A stretch of DNA of 64,000 nt from Thermodesulfobacterium hveragerdense DSM 12571 (GCF_000423845.1 NZ_AUIT01000001.1:1-64000), one strand, 5' to 3'. Positions 51,894 to 61,600 are shown, counted from the stretch's first letter. Notes: generated by a model not told the origin, from the letters alone. Translations and numbers: made by a program.

Positions 51894-52688
51894 CTAAGGA
51901 TGGATTATTCCTTTTTGTTCTAAAACCGAGATAAGCTTTTCTACCAGAAAAGAAGGTTCTCCTTCCACCACCTGCCCCTTGGCCTCAAATTTTTTCTCAA
52001 AAACCTCTACTACCTGAGTAGGTGACCCATTAAGACCTAACTTTTCAGGAGATAACCTCAAATCTTGAGCTGTAAAAACCAAAGGATCTTTTTCTTTTAC
52101 CTCTAAAAGTCTCTTTAAAGAAGGAGGTCTTAAATAATCAAAAACCTCAGGTAAAACAGAAGCTACAACAGGAGGCTCTAACTCTAACTCTTCTTCACCA
52201 TACTCTGTCTGTCTTATCAGTATCCAATTATTCCCTTCTTTTACGATGGTTTTAACATTAGTAATAGATGGTAATCCAAGTAAAGCCGCTGTTTCTGCAG
52301 GAACTTGAGAAGTCTCTCCGTCTATAGATTTAAGACCCATAACTACTAAAGAATAAGGAGATAATTTTTTGATAGCCTCAGCAAGGACATAACTTGTAGC
52401 TAAGGTATCTGCACCCGCAAAAGCCCTGTCAGACAAAAGTACCATTTCATCAGCCCCTATACCGTATACCTCTTTTAAAAAAGGTATCACATTAGGAGGC
52501 CCCATAGTAACCACAGTAATCTTAAATCCATAATTTTCTTTCAGCCTTACGGCCATTTCTACAGCCTGTCTGTCTGGAGGGTTAAGAATTAGTTCTAAAC
52601 TATCTCTTTTTAGGGTATGAGTCGATGGGTCTACTTTAACTGTCCCTGGTTTAGGCACTCCTTTTATACAGAGGATTATTTTTTCCAT
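51894..52688 (-). CDS. etfB: Electron transfer flavoprotein beta subunit
   Basis: The 264-residue subunit has ILCIKGVPKPGTVKVDPSTH (residue 5), NPPDRQAVEMAVRLKENYG (about 37), VTMGPPNVIPFLKEVYGIGA (about 58) and SIDGETSQVPAETAALLGLP (about 120, the nucleotide-binding loop). It is 9 bp upstream of etfA. Confidence 0.95.
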   Translation of the reverse strand: MEKIILCIKGVPKPGTVKVDPSTHTLKRDSLELILNPPDRQAVEMAVRLKENYGFKITVVTMGPPNVIPFLKEVYGIGADEMVLLSDRAFAGADTLATSYVLAEAIKKLSPYSLVVMGLKSIDGETSQVPAETAALLGLPSITNVKTIVKEGNNWILIRQTEYGEEELELEPPVVASVLPEVFDYLRPPSLKRLLEVKEKDPLVFTAQDLRLSPEKLGLNGSPTQVVEVFEKKFEAKGQVVEGEPSFLVEKLISVLEQKGIIHP

Positions 52689-52702
52689 CTCTGACCTCTC
52701 GT

Positions 52703-53854
52703 TTATTTATAGTGTTTAAGCAACTCTCTGGCAATCACATTTCTTTGAATTTCATTTGTCCCTTCGTAAATCTGCAGACACTTTGCGTCTCTAAAATACT
52801 TTTGAACAGGATAGTCTCTCATATAACCTAAACCACCCATCATTTGGATAGCTCTTTCAGTAACCCACATAGCCACATCTGTAGCAAAACATTTTACCAT
52901 AGAAGAGGCCCCGGAAAAATCTTTAGCCCCCCGATCTATAAACCGGGCTACGGTATAAAGTAAACTCCTTGAGGCCTCGATTTTCATCGCCATGTCAGCA
53001 AAGGTATGGCTTACTGCTTGAAACTGATAAACAGGTTGTCCAAATTGAATCCTTGAGGAAGCGTGTTTTAAAGAAACCTCCATCGCTGCCTGAGCTATGC
53101 CTACAGCCTGTGCTCCTGCACCACATCTGGCATAATCTAAGGTTTTTAAAGCCACGATAAATCCCATACCTTCTTTAGCGATAAGTCTTGACTTAGGAAT
53201 CACACAATCATTAAAAAAAAGCTCAGTAGTAACCGAAGTTCTTAACCCTAACTTCTTTTCCTTTTTTCCTACCGAAAAACCAGGGTCTCCCTTTTCTACG
53301 ATAAAGGCACTGGCACCTCGAGCACCTTTAGAAGGGTCTGTAAGGGCTATAACCACATAAATATCCGCTATCCCTCCGTTAGTAATCCATTGTTTTACCC
53401 CATTTAATACATAGTAGTCTCCTTCTTTTTTAGCTGTGGTTTTGATCCCAAAGGCATCACTTCCTGCCTGAGGTTCTGTCAAAGCAAAAGCACAAAGGCT
53501 CTCTCCTTTAGCGATACGAGGTAGATAATGAGCCTTTTGTTCTTGATTGCCAAAAAAAATGATAGGATAAGCACCAAGAAAAGAGGCAGCATAAGTAGTA
53601 GAAACACCTGCACAATAGTAAGAAAGATGTTCCACCGCAAGACACATCTCCAAACTACCCCAACCCAAGCCTCCATATTCTTGAGGGACGATTATTCCAA
53701 AAAAATCAGCTTGGGCTAAGGCCTTTATAGGTCTTTCATCATAAACCTCTTTTTCATCCCATTCCAAGGCATAGGGCTTTATATACTCTTCTCCAATCCT
53801 TTTGATAAGATCAACCAACAATTTCTGAGTTTCATTTAGCCCGTAATCAATCAT
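52703..53854 (-). CDS. acd: Acyl-CoA dehydrogenase
   Basis: The 383-residue flavoenzyme has PQEYGGLGWGSLEMCLAVEH, FALTEPQAGSDAFGIKTTAK (about residue 125), QWITNGGIADIYVVIA (about 154) and QIYEGTNEIQRNVIARELL (about 359) with the catalytic Glu. The YEGTNE motif fits short-chain enzymes such as butyryl-CoA dehydrogenase. With etfBA it would oxidise or reduce acyl-CoA. GAAGGAG precedes the ATG, and the promoter is at 53888-53915. Confidence 0.95.
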   Translation of the reverse strand: MIDYGLNETQKLLVDLIKRIGEEYIKPYALEWDEKEVYDERPIKALAQADFFGIIVPQEYGGLGWGSLEMCLAVEHLSYYCAGVSTTYAASFLGAYPIIFFGNQEQKAHYLPRIAKGESLCAFALTEPQAGSDAFGIKTTAKKEGDYYVLNGVKQWITNGGIADIYVVIALTDPSKGARGASAFIVEKGDPGFSVGKKEKKLGLRTSVTTELFFNDCVIPKSRLIAKEGMGFIVALKTLDYARCGAGAQAVGIAQAAMEVSLKHASSRIQFGQPVYQFQAVSHTFADMAMKIEASRSLLYTVARFIDRGAKDFSGASSMVKCFATDVAMWVTERAIQMMGGLGYMRDYPVQKYFRDAKCLQIYEGTNEIQRNVIARELLKHYK

Positions 53855-53887
53855 AAAAGCACTCCTTCAAAACTCAAAATTTTCTCT

Positions 53888-53915
53888 ATTTTACTAAAAA
53901 TTCTATGTTAAGCAA
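53888..53915 (-). promoter_or_regulatory. Promoter for acd-etfB-etfA
   Basis: On the reverse strand TTGCTT (53910-53915) and TAAAAT (53888-53893) are 16 nt apart. Confidence 0.5.
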
Positions 53916-53947
53916 GATAAAAACACGAAAACTATGAAAAATAGAGG

Positions 53948-54430
53948 TTATGGGTTTAAAGGCCTTAACGTGTTTCTATATTTTGAAGGAACAGTCTGAG
54001 GAAACTGAGTATAATGAACTTTACCTTTTTCGTCTACGTAGTAATAAATTGGGGTGTTTACTTCTGGATTAGAGGAAAGATTTTTATTTTTTGAAGATGA
54101 TTTTTTTTCTTGTTTAGCCTTTTCTCCTTCTTCTAAAGTAAGATAAGGTTTTAACGATTGTAATTTTTTCAGACCTATCCCTTTTACCTTTTCTAAATCC
54201 TCCAAGGATTTAAAAGGCCCGTTTTTCTCACGATAGTCTACGATAGCTTGGGCTGTTTTTTTACCAATCCCAGGAAGTTTTTCTAAATCCTCTACTGTAG
54301 CCTGATTTATGTCTAATTTCTTAGCAAAAACTAAAGAAATACTCAATAAGACACTCAAAAGAAAAACAACAATACATGAATAAAAGAAAAGAAAGGGGCG
54401 AGAAAGCCCACCCCTTTTATGAAAAGACAT
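53948..54430 (-). CDS. ComEA-like helix-hairpin-helix protein with extra C-terminal domain
   Basis: The 160-residue product has a membrane anchor or signal (about residues 12-36), then two helix-hairpin-helix motifs: LDINQATVEDLEKLPGIGKK and SLEDLEKVKGIGLKKLQSL. These match ComEA, the periplasmic DNA receptor in transformation. After a Lys/Ser linker, the end has IYYYVDEKGKVHYTQFPQT, which resembles a DUF4124 domain. The only long start is the ATG at 54430, which lacks a strong ribosome binding site. A terminator hairpin lies inside its first codons. Confidence 0.8.
   Translation of the reverse strand: MSFHKRGGLSRPFLFFYSCIVVFLLSVLLSISLVFAKKLDINQATVEDLEKLPGIGKKTAQAIVDYREKNGPFKSLEDLEKVKGIGLKKLQSLKPYLTLEEGEKAKQEKKSSSKNKNLSSNPEVNTPIYYYVDEKGKVHYTQFPQTVPSKYRNTLRPLNP
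54392..54417 (-). terminator. Terminator-like hairpin at the dsrC-comEA junction
   Basis: On the reverse strand AAAGGGG (54411-54417) pairs with CCCCTTT (54392-54398), followed by CTTTTCTTTTATTC. An alternative GGGC/GCCC core is possible. It lies within codons 5-13 of the downstream gene. Confidence 0.6.
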
Positions 54431-54439
54431 TTTTATGCT

Positions 54440-54769
54440 TTACACACACCCTGTAGGTTTAGGTAATCCAGCCATCTTACAAGCACCTTTTCCAGGACCA
54501 GAGGGGAACAACTCATAGATCTTCTTTAATGGATATCCGGTAACCTTGGATAAAATTCTAACCATAGGAGCAACACCGTTCTTCTTGTAGTAATCCTGAA
54601 GAACGTTAATCACCTTCCAGTGTTCATCAGTTAACTCCTGAATCCCTTCTAATTCTTTAACATACTCAACCCATTCTTTACACCAAGCATCAAGACCACC
54701 TGCTAAGAATCCATCTTCGTCTACTTCAAAAACCTTCCCTTTGTACTCAACTGTTGGCATACCTAACAC
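54440..54769 (-). CDS. dsrC: Sulfur carrier protein DsrC
   Basis: DsrC carries sulfur from dissimilatory sulfite reductase (DsrAB) as a trisulfide and is reduced by DsrMKJOP at the membrane. The 109 residues show DEDGFLAGGLDAWCKEWVEY (about 17), VAPMVRILSKVTGY and the C-terminal arm PGKGACKMAGLPKPTGCV, with both redox cysteines (Cys99 and the penultimate Cys108) 9 residues apart. This is true DsrC, not TusE, which lacks the first one. dsrAB are outside the window. AGGAGG precedes the ATG. Confidence 0.96.
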   Translation of the reverse strand: MLGMPTVEYKGKVFEVDEDGFLAGGLDAWCKEWVEYVKELEGIQELTDEHWKVINVLQDYYKKNGVAPMVRILSKVTGYPLKKIYELFPSGPGKGACKMAGLPKPTGCV

Positions 54770-54820
54770 CTCCTTTTATTTTTTAATTAAACCTTTTTTC
54801 AAAAAAAATATTCTAAACCT

Positions 54821-54846
54821 TAAAACTTATTTTTAAAACTTATTTT
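54821..54846. repeat. 13-bp tandem duplication in the dsrC leader
   Basis: TAAAACTTATTTT occurs twice without mismatch (54821-54833 and 54834-54846), between the dsrC promoter and its ribosome binding site, touching the -10 element. Confidence 0.9.
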
Positions 54847-54870
54847 TATCTATTTTTACAAAAAAGTCAA
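54843..54870 (-). promoter_or_regulatory. Promoter for dsrC
   Basis: On the reverse strand TTGACT (54865-54870) and TAAAAA (54843-54848) are 16 nt apart, giving a leader of about 65-70 nt. Confidence 0.45.
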
Positions 54871-54878
54871 GGGTAATT

Positions 54879-55331
54879 TTAAAAAATTTCTTTAATCATC
54901 GGCACTTCATCACAATCAGGAAATTTGGGACATCTTACACAGTCTGACCAAACCTTGTAAGGCAACTCAGACTTATTAATTCTTACAAACCCTACCTTTT
55001 CAAAAAAACCAGGCACCCTGGTCAACACAAAAACCCTTGGTATTTCAAGTTCTTTTGCCTCCTGCAAACAAGCCTTTACCAAAGCTAATCCAATACCCTT
55101 ATTCTGATATTCCTCACTTACCACCAAAGACCTTATCTCTGCTAAATCTTCCCAGCAAATCTGCAAGGCACAAGCGGCAACCACTAAATCTTTATCCTGA
55201 CAAACAAAAAAGTCCCTTACATGTTCATACAATTCAGATAAAGGCCGAGGAATGACGTCTCCAGTTTTAGAAAAATGTAAAATTAGTTTATAAACATACT
55301 TTACATCCGAAAGTTTAGCCTTTCTTATCAT
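54879..55331 (-). CDS. argA: GNAT N-acetyltransferase, ArgA-like
   Basis: The 150-residue product is a stand-alone GNAT domain (AEIRSLVVSEEYQNKGIGLA, about residue 65, holding the acetyl-CoA loop). Its C-terminal cysteines (VWSDCVRCPKFPDCDE) match the short N-acetylglutamate synthases of delta-type bacteria. These start arginine synthesis in place of the long ArgA. The function is inferred from this similarity. No ribosome binding site is obvious. No other arginine biosynthesis gene is adjacent. Confidence 0.78.
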   Translation of the reverse strand: MIRKAKLSDVKYVYKLILHFSKTGDVIPRPLSELYEHVRDFFVCQDKDLVVAACALQICWEDLAEIRSLVVSEEYQNKGIGLALVKACLQEAKELEIPRVFVLTRVPGFFEKVGFVRINKSELPYKVWSDCVRCPKFPDCDEVPMIKEIF

Positions 55332-55351
55332 TATTAAAAAACCTTATAAAA

Positions 55352-56047
55352 TTACTTCAATTCTACAGCAAAAGGTTTACCCACTCCAAGGTCAGAGGCT
55401 ACCTTAGTAGCTGCTTTTTCTGCCTCGTCTCTGGAGGCATATCTACCTACATAAACCTTATAAAAGGTTTTTCCCTCAGAAGGAACAGCTTTTACCGTAA
55501 CCTTATAACCTTTCTTTTCAGCTAAGGTTCTCAACTTTTCAGCAGACTCCTTTTGAGAAAAGGCACCCACCTGAAGTACAAAAGAACCTTGTTTTATCTG
55601 ATTAGAAATTTTCGCTACCTCTTTAGTTTTAGAAGTAGATGTTTTTTCTTTGGAAGGTTCTTTTACTTCAGATACCTTAGGTTTAGCCTGCTTTTTTTCT
55701 TTTTCTGTTACTTGAGTTTCTGCTTTTGGTTCAGGTTTAGAAGGTGGAACAAAGGCTTGAGAGGAAGCATTTTTTTGAAGATCTACAGGTTTTTCTGCCG
55801 TTGCGTTTAAACCAGAAGAAGGTGGAGGTGTCACACTTTCATTACTTGTAAGAGAAGGAGGAGGTGGTGGGGGGAGCTCTTCTTTAGAGGTAGACTCTGC
55901 GGCTATCTTCTCCTGTTCTTTAGAACCTAATTTACTTCCTACCCAAACTCCTCCAATAAAACTCCAAACCAACAAACACAAACCAAAAAGTATAATAAAA
56001 ACTAAAGCAATCCTACTTACCTCTATTTTTACCTTCTTTCCCTCCAT
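55352..56047 (-). CDS. SPOR-domain membrane protein
   Basis: The 231-residue product has a single N-terminal membrane helix (LVFIILFGLCLLVWSFIGGV), a long Pro/Lys/Glu/Ser-rich linker (about 45-150) and a C-terminal SPOR domain (SFVLQVGAFSQKESAEKLRT, then FYKVYVGRYASRDEAEKAAT). SPOR domains bind denuded septal peptidoglycan, so it may be a FtsN-like division factor. AAAGGAGG precedes the ATG. It lies 14 bp after argS. Confidence 0.88.
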   Translation of the reverse strand: MEGKKVKIEVSRIALVFIILFGLCLLVWSFIGGVWVGSKLGSKEQEKIAAESTSKEELPPPPPPSLTSNESVTPPPSSGLNATAEKPVDLQKNASSQAFVPPSKPEPKAETQVTEKEKKQAKPKVSEVKEPSKEKTSTSKTKEVAKISNQIKQGSFVLQVGAFSQKESAEKLRTLAEKKGYKVTVKAVPSEGKTFYKVYVGRYASRDEAEKAATKVASDLGVGKPFAVELK

Positions 56048-56061
56048 AAAAAACCTCCTTT

Positions 56062-57714
56062 TTACATTTTTTCTGGGGAGTTAACCCCTAAAAGGTTTAG
56101 GCCATTTTTTAAAACTATCTTACACCCTAAACATAATCCAAGTCTGGCTAAAGTTAACGGTATATCTTCTGAAAGTACCCGATGTTTGGTGTAAAACTCA
56201 TGAAATTGTTTGGCAAGGTCTAACAGATAATAAGTAAGTTTATAAGGGGCATAAAACTTGCCTGCTGATTCTATCACCTCTTTAAATTCTTCTATCTTTT
56301 TGGCAAGAGCAATTTCCTCCTCTGAAGAAAGAAGACTAAAATCCACCTCTCTCCAGTTTATTTGTCCTAAACCCTGCTCTTTTGCTTTCTCAAAAATGCT
56401 ACAAATCCTTGCGTGAGCATACTGCACATAGTAAACAGGGTTTTCTTGAGACTGCTTTTTGGCTAAATCTATGTCAAAATCTAAAGGTGAGTCAGAAGAC
56501 CTGGATAGAAAGATATACCTGGTAGCATCTACCCCCACTTCATCTAAAAGTTCTTTTAACTCTACAAATTCCCCTTGTCTGGTCGACATACTTTTAAGTT
56601 CCCCACCTTCTATCAGGTTAACCATCTGTATAAGTATTACTTCTAAATTTTCTGAGTTTAACCCTAAAGCCTTGAGAGCCCCTTTTAACCGTTTTACATA
56701 TCCATGGTGATCTGCTCCCCAAAGGTTAATCGCAAGGTCAAATCCACGGTCTACAAACTTTTCATGATGATAGGCAATGTCTCCTGCAAAATAGGTATAT
56801 TCTCCGTTAGAACGGATAAGCACTCGGTCTTTTTCATCTCCAAAATCAGAAGACCTAAACCATAAAGCACCTTCTTTTTCATAAACTAAACCTTTTTGTT
56901 TTAAAAGGTTTATCAAAGCATCTACTTTGCCTTTTTCATAGAGGCTTTTTTCTGAATACCAACTATCATAAACTACCCTGAACCTTTCAAGGTCTGATTT
57001 TATATCTTCAAGGATGGTTTTTATCGCTATCTCTCTGCAGATGGCTATGGCCTCTTTTCTTTCTAATTCTAAAAGGTTAGGATGGTCTGCCAAAATCTTT
57101 TTAGCTATGTCGTAGATGTACTCTCCTTTATAAAAATCTTCTGGAAAGTCAATCTTTTCTCCATTTAATTCCTTAGCCCTGAGATAAACAGACTCTCCTA
57201 AAATATCCATTTGAGTACCTTTGTCGTTTATGTAATACTCTCTGGTAACAGAATAACCGGTGAACTCTAACACCCTTGCTAAAGAATCTCCATAGGCTGC
57301 ACCTCTTCCATGTCCGATATGAAGAGGCCCGGTAGGATTGGCTGAAACAAACTCAACCAAAACCTTTTTCCCTTTACCTAAGTTTATCTGACCATAGTTG
57401 TCTTTCTCTTCTATGGCTTTAAGTAAGTTTTCAAGATAATACCGAGTAGATACCCAAAAATTGATAAACCCCGGGTTAACAAACTCTACCTTTTCAAAAA
57501 GACTTCTTTCTTTAGTAAGTTCTTGAACCAGCTTTTCAGCTATTTCTAAAGGAGGTAGGTCTAAGGATTTTTTTAATACAAAGGCTATGTTGGTAGCATA
57601 GTCCCCAAAAAATCCTTTTCTTGGGGTCTCTATTTCAAACTGAGGTAAAGGTATCTCGCCAAAAACAGTCCTAACAGCCTTTTCTACTGCCTCTTTAATC
57701 CTCTGTTTTATCAA
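56062..57714 (-). CDS. argS: Arginyl-tRNA synthetase
   Basis: The 550-residue class I synthetase has the HIGH motif in ANPTGPLHIGHGRGAAYGD (about residue 125), YINDKGTQMDILGESVYLRA (about 160), NLWGADHHGYVKRLK and the KMSK-equivalent LKSMSTRQGEFV (about 373). It begins with TTG at 57714 after AAGGAG. It overlaps the upstream Cys-rich gene by 20 bp. Confidence 0.96.
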   Translation of the reverse strand: MIKQRIKEAVEKAVRTVFGEIPLPQFEIETPRKGFFGDYATNIAFVLKKSLDLPPLEIAEKLVQELTKERSLFEKVEFVNPGFINFWVSTRYYLENLLKAIEEKDNYGQINLGKGKKVLVEFVSANPTGPLHIGHGRGAAYGDSLARVLEFTGYSVTREYYINDKGTQMDILGESVYLRAKELNGEKIDFPEDFYKGEYIYDIAKKILADHPNLLELERKEAIAICREIAIKTILEDIKSDLERFRVVYDSWYSEKSLYEKGKVDALINLLKQKGLVYEKEGALWFRSSDFGDEKDRVLIRSNGEYTYFAGDIAYHHEKFVDRGFDLAINLWGADHHGYVKRLKGALKALGLNSENLEVILIQMVNLIEGGELKSMSTRQGEFVELKELLDEVGVDATRYIFLSRSSDSPLDFDIDLAKKQSQENPVYYVQYAHARICSIFEKAKEQGLGQINWREVDFSLLSSEEEIALAKKIEEFKEVIESAGKFYAPYKLTYYLLDLAKQFHEFYTKHRVLSEDIPLTLARLGLCLGCKIVLKNGLNLLGVNSPEKM

Positions 57715-57886
57715 CCTTCGTCTCCTTTCTTAAATTTTTTAAAAGGGTTAGGTCAGGGGAATAGTCAGGACACTTCAAGGGTTGGGTATTGTCAAAAGAA
57801 AACTTTTTGGCACAAAACTCCCTCCAAGCACAGGTAGCACATAAAACAGGAAGTTCTGAATTTGATCTTTCTTTTTCTTTCTCCAA
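57695..57886 (-). CDS. Small Cys-rich protein
   Basis: I do not recognise a named family for this 63-residue protein. Four cysteines are arranged as CATCAWREFC then, after 13 residues, CPDYSPDL. This spacing could bind zinc or an iron-sulfur cluster. It starts with TTG after AGGAG and overlaps argS by 20 bp. Similar short genes occur next to argS in sulfate reducers as far as I recall, but this is not checked. Confidence 0.6.
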   Translation of the reverse strand: MEKEKERSNSELPVLCATCAWREFCAKKFSFDNTQPLKCPDYSPDLTLLKNLRKETKVDKTED

Positions 57887-57895
57887 AGTTTACTC

Positions 57896-58627
57896 CTAGT
57901 AAATTTTTTTTAAATCTTGAAACTTTTTATTAAGAAACTCCAAGTTTAAGGTTTTGTCAAGATTGGAAAACGAAAAATATGGAGGTAACGGAGCCAAGAC
58001 TTCAACAGGTTCTTTTTCCAGAGGATGGGGAAAACATAAAAAACAAGCATGCAAAAGAATAGCTTTACCTTGGTTGACCAATCTTTTAGATCCATACCTA
58101 ACATCCCCTATCACAGGGAAACCAAGACTACTTAAGACTGCTCTAAGTTGATGTTTCCTTCCTGTAATCGGAAAAAGCAAGACTAACGATCTATTTTTTA
58201 CAACCCGTAACGTTTCATAATAGGTTAGACTTTCTTTTGTGCCTTCATTAGGTTCCCAAAAAACCAGAGCTTTTTGAGATTTTTGGTCCCATCTAAGATA
58301 AGCCCTGATCAAATGTTGCCCTTTTAAAGTTCCTTCTACCTCTGCGAGATAAAGTTTACCCACCTCTTTCTGTTTAAAACTTTCGGTAAGTCTTTTAGCT
58401 GCTTTTGTCCGCTTGGCAAAAACTAACGCTCCAGAAACAGGTCTATCCAAACGATGAACCACCGCTAAAAAGACGTTTCCTGGTTTATTATCTCTTTTTT
58501 TTAAATAATCTTTTAAAAAATTTAACAAAGATACCTCTAAATCCTTTGCTCCCTGAACCACCATTCCAGCAGGTTTATTTACCACCAAAAGGCTTTTATC
58601 TTCAAAAAGGATAAAATCTTCTTTCAT
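57896..58627 (-). CDS. RluA-family pseudouridine synthase
   Basis: The 243-residue enzyme converts uridines in rRNA or tRNA to pseudouridine. It has LLVVNKPAGMVVQG (residue 10), the catalytic HRLDRPVSGALVFAKRTKAA (about 59) and GRKHQLRAVLSSLGFPVIGD (about 158). It lacks an N-terminal S4 domain, so it is RluC/RluA-like in size only. The target site is unknown. It overlaps the AsmA-like gene by ATGA. Confidence 0.9.
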   Translation of the reverse strand: MKEDFILFEDKSLLVVNKPAGMVVQGAKDLEVSLLNFLKDYLKKRDNKPGNVFLAVVHRLDRPVSGALVFAKRTKAAKRLTESFKQKEVGKLYLAEVEGTLKGQHLIRAYLRWDQKSQKALVFWEPNEGTKESLTYYETLRVVKNRSLVLLFPITGRKHQLRAVLSSLGFPVIGDVRYGSKRLVNQGKAILLHACFLCFPHPLEKEPVEVLAPLPPYFSFSNLDKTLNLEFLNKKFQDLKKIY

Positions 58628-61600
58628 GGAGTTCGATTTATGTTCTCTCTTTCTTTTAAAAGTTCTTCTTTCTTCTCTTTTATCTCCGACGCCTTTGGAG
58701 AAGTCTTTTGATAAAACTCTTCAGAAATCCCAAACAACCTAAAGATAAAGGTAAAAACCCCTTTTCCTAAACTACTGGGATGTAAAGGGATGATGTTATA
58801 ATTATCGTATGTCCCTACCACCTGTAAAGGTAGGTAAACCAACATCCTCGGTTTCCCAAGGACCCATTCCCCTAACCCTGGAACCTTTTCTATGATCACG
58901 TCTATCGTTTTAAAAGGAGAGGCATAAAAAGTAAGGTTTAGCTCCTTAGTTTTCAGGTTGATCGGTCCCTCGCCAAACAATCTAAAACCTGAGGCTGAAA
59001 GAAAGGCCTCGTCTATGACTAAAGTAGTATCGGTAAAACGAGAGTTAAAAAGTAATTCTTCGTAGGGTAATAACTGACTTTCTAAATTAGGGATTTTTCC
59101 CCTAAAAAGGTCTATCGGACTTAAAAAACCCAAAAGATGAGCTATAAGAGGAGCACGATAAACATATCCCTTTTTAGATTTAAGTATCAACTCTCCTCTG
59201 CTATTCGTAATCCAATCTTTATTAGTTCCTTCAAAAAAGGCATATCCTCTTACCTTATAAGGACCTTCTAAGATTACGGTAGGCATCTCTTCTGGATACA
59301 GACAGGAAAAAAGGTCTAACAGATCTCCTTCTGAAGGTAAAAGTTCTACAAAAACTTGATGGTTCTCTTCTGAAAGGGAATAGATAAAATCTAATCCTAA
59401 TCCGCAAAAATTAGCCTTGGTAAGGTTGGCCCATAAAAGTTTCGCTTTAGTGTTTAAACTTAAATCTAAAATAAAGTTTTCTACCTTATGGGAGGTAGGA
59501 AGAATAAGGTCGTTTGCGTTCACCTTTAACTCTGCTATTAGAGGAATTCCCTGAAAATACTCCCAGATTTCTTTTTTCACCTTTTTATCAGAGGTTTCTT
59601 GGGTCGATTCTAAAACTAAAAACTTTTTTAAATCTATTTTTTGAGAACTTAAATCCCCTGTAACCAAAACATATTTTTGGTTGGTATCCACCTTTAAGTC
59701 AGCTAATAAGGTAGAGTTATTCCATTCAAACTTAAACTTTCCATAAATCGTATGGTTCTTGGCAATCTTTCCTTCACCCTCAATCGCTACTCCATCTTTA
59801 ACCTTAACTCCTTGAAGTGTAAGCCAACCTTCTTCAAGAAAAAGGTTTTTGTTTAAGTAGTCGTTTGCCAAAGACACTAAGATATTTTTTTCCTTTTTAA
59901 ACTTTAGGTGCAAATTGCTTTCTACTAAACCTTCTAATGGATAAGGCAATTTATCAAATATTGTTCCTAACTCTTCCAAATGGGTTTTACCTTGCAGGGT
60001 TAAATCTATTTGATTTTGGGTTAACCTTAATCCAACCCTCTGCTGACTTTCTTTTCCGTTAAAACCCCACAAAATCGATGTTTGGTCTTTAGTTTGGTCT
60101 AAAGTTATAGAAATTTCTTTATCTGAAATCTTAAAGGTTCCTCGGGATTGAACCTGTCCGTCTCTATAAGACAAAGATAGGTTTTCTATGTTTATCGGAG
60201 ATTTTAACAGAAAAGAAGCCTCTTTGAGCCCTAAAACCTTCTCAATCTTATCCTTTAGACTTTCTTTCACCTCTCCTTTTAGTTCTATGAAAATCTCTTG
60301 GTCAAAAACCCTACCCTTACCTACAAAATTAGAATCTTCTATTTCAAAAGCAGCTTCTCCAAAAGAAAGCCCCCCCTCACGCCAAACTAAAGGTAAACTT
60401 TCTGAATAACCAGAAAACCTTTCTCCTTTTACCTCTTCACTTACCCTAAGATTTACTGCTTTTCCCTTTAAAAAGAGATTGCCTAAAATAGCCTGTTTTA
60501 GGTTTACTTGCTCTTGGGCTAACTGTTTTAAATTCCCTCGAAATTCCCCTTCTTCTATCTCTAAATTTTCAAATTTAAGGCCCTTTTCTTTAAAAAACAC
60601 AGCTACCTCTTTTACCTTATCCTTCAAAAACTCTAAAAACTCAGGTTTTATGGTCATCCCCCAAACTTTAACCCCAAAGTCTAAAGAGGATAAATCTAAC
60701 TCAAATCCTCCATCTTTTATCGTCAATTCTTTATTAAAAACATTTAGATTAGAAAGATTTAGTTTGTCTTTGTAGTAAAAAATTTTAGCTGTTTTTAAAC
60801 GCAAAGATTTGGTATAAAAAGGCACGACTAAAGAGGCATCTTCTGAAGCTATGTCGAAGGAGAGTTTAAAAGCATCTAAAGGACCTATTAGGTCTATCTT
60901 AGAAACGATGGAACCCTCTGTCTTAAACTCTTTTATTTTTTCTCGGTAAGGCTTAAACATGTCAAAGTTTGCTACAAGCTCTTGGATCTTTTCTGCCCTA
61001 CCTGAGATGGTTCCTTCTAACCAGAGCTCAGGCTGTCTTTTTGAAAGGTCTAAGCCGAAACTTTTTACCGTCCCCAAGACAGAACCTTCTACTGCCAACG
61101 TTCCGTTAAAGATAAGCCTTCCTTCTGAGAAAACCACCTCCCCTGTGACTTGTTCTAAATTTAAAGGAAGAAAACCAAGGATTATCTTACCTTCTTTTAA
61201 ACGACCTTTTGCTTTTATCCTTTTATAGTCGATAAGTTCTTGCAAATCCTTTCCAGAAAAAACAACCTCTATATCTTCCAAACTTCCGTTACCGATATAA
61301 TCAAAGACCTCTTTTACCTCCTTCTGTTTTTCAAAAAGAAGGAGTCCTACTTTTTTTATCTCAGCCAAATCAAGTTTCTTAACCTTAAGGCTTGCTTCTA
61401 AACCCTCTTTTTTCTTTACGAACTCTCCCTGAGCCTCTAAAAAGGGATTTCTCAAAACTACTTTTTTAAGGGTTAACCTAAGGTCATCTTTTTTAGAACT
61501 AAGAACCCCGGTAATCACACCCCCTAAAAACCTTTCTTGAGAGAATTGTTTAAAAACCAGTTGGGGGTTTAACAGTTGAAAAGAAAGATAAAAGGTTTCT

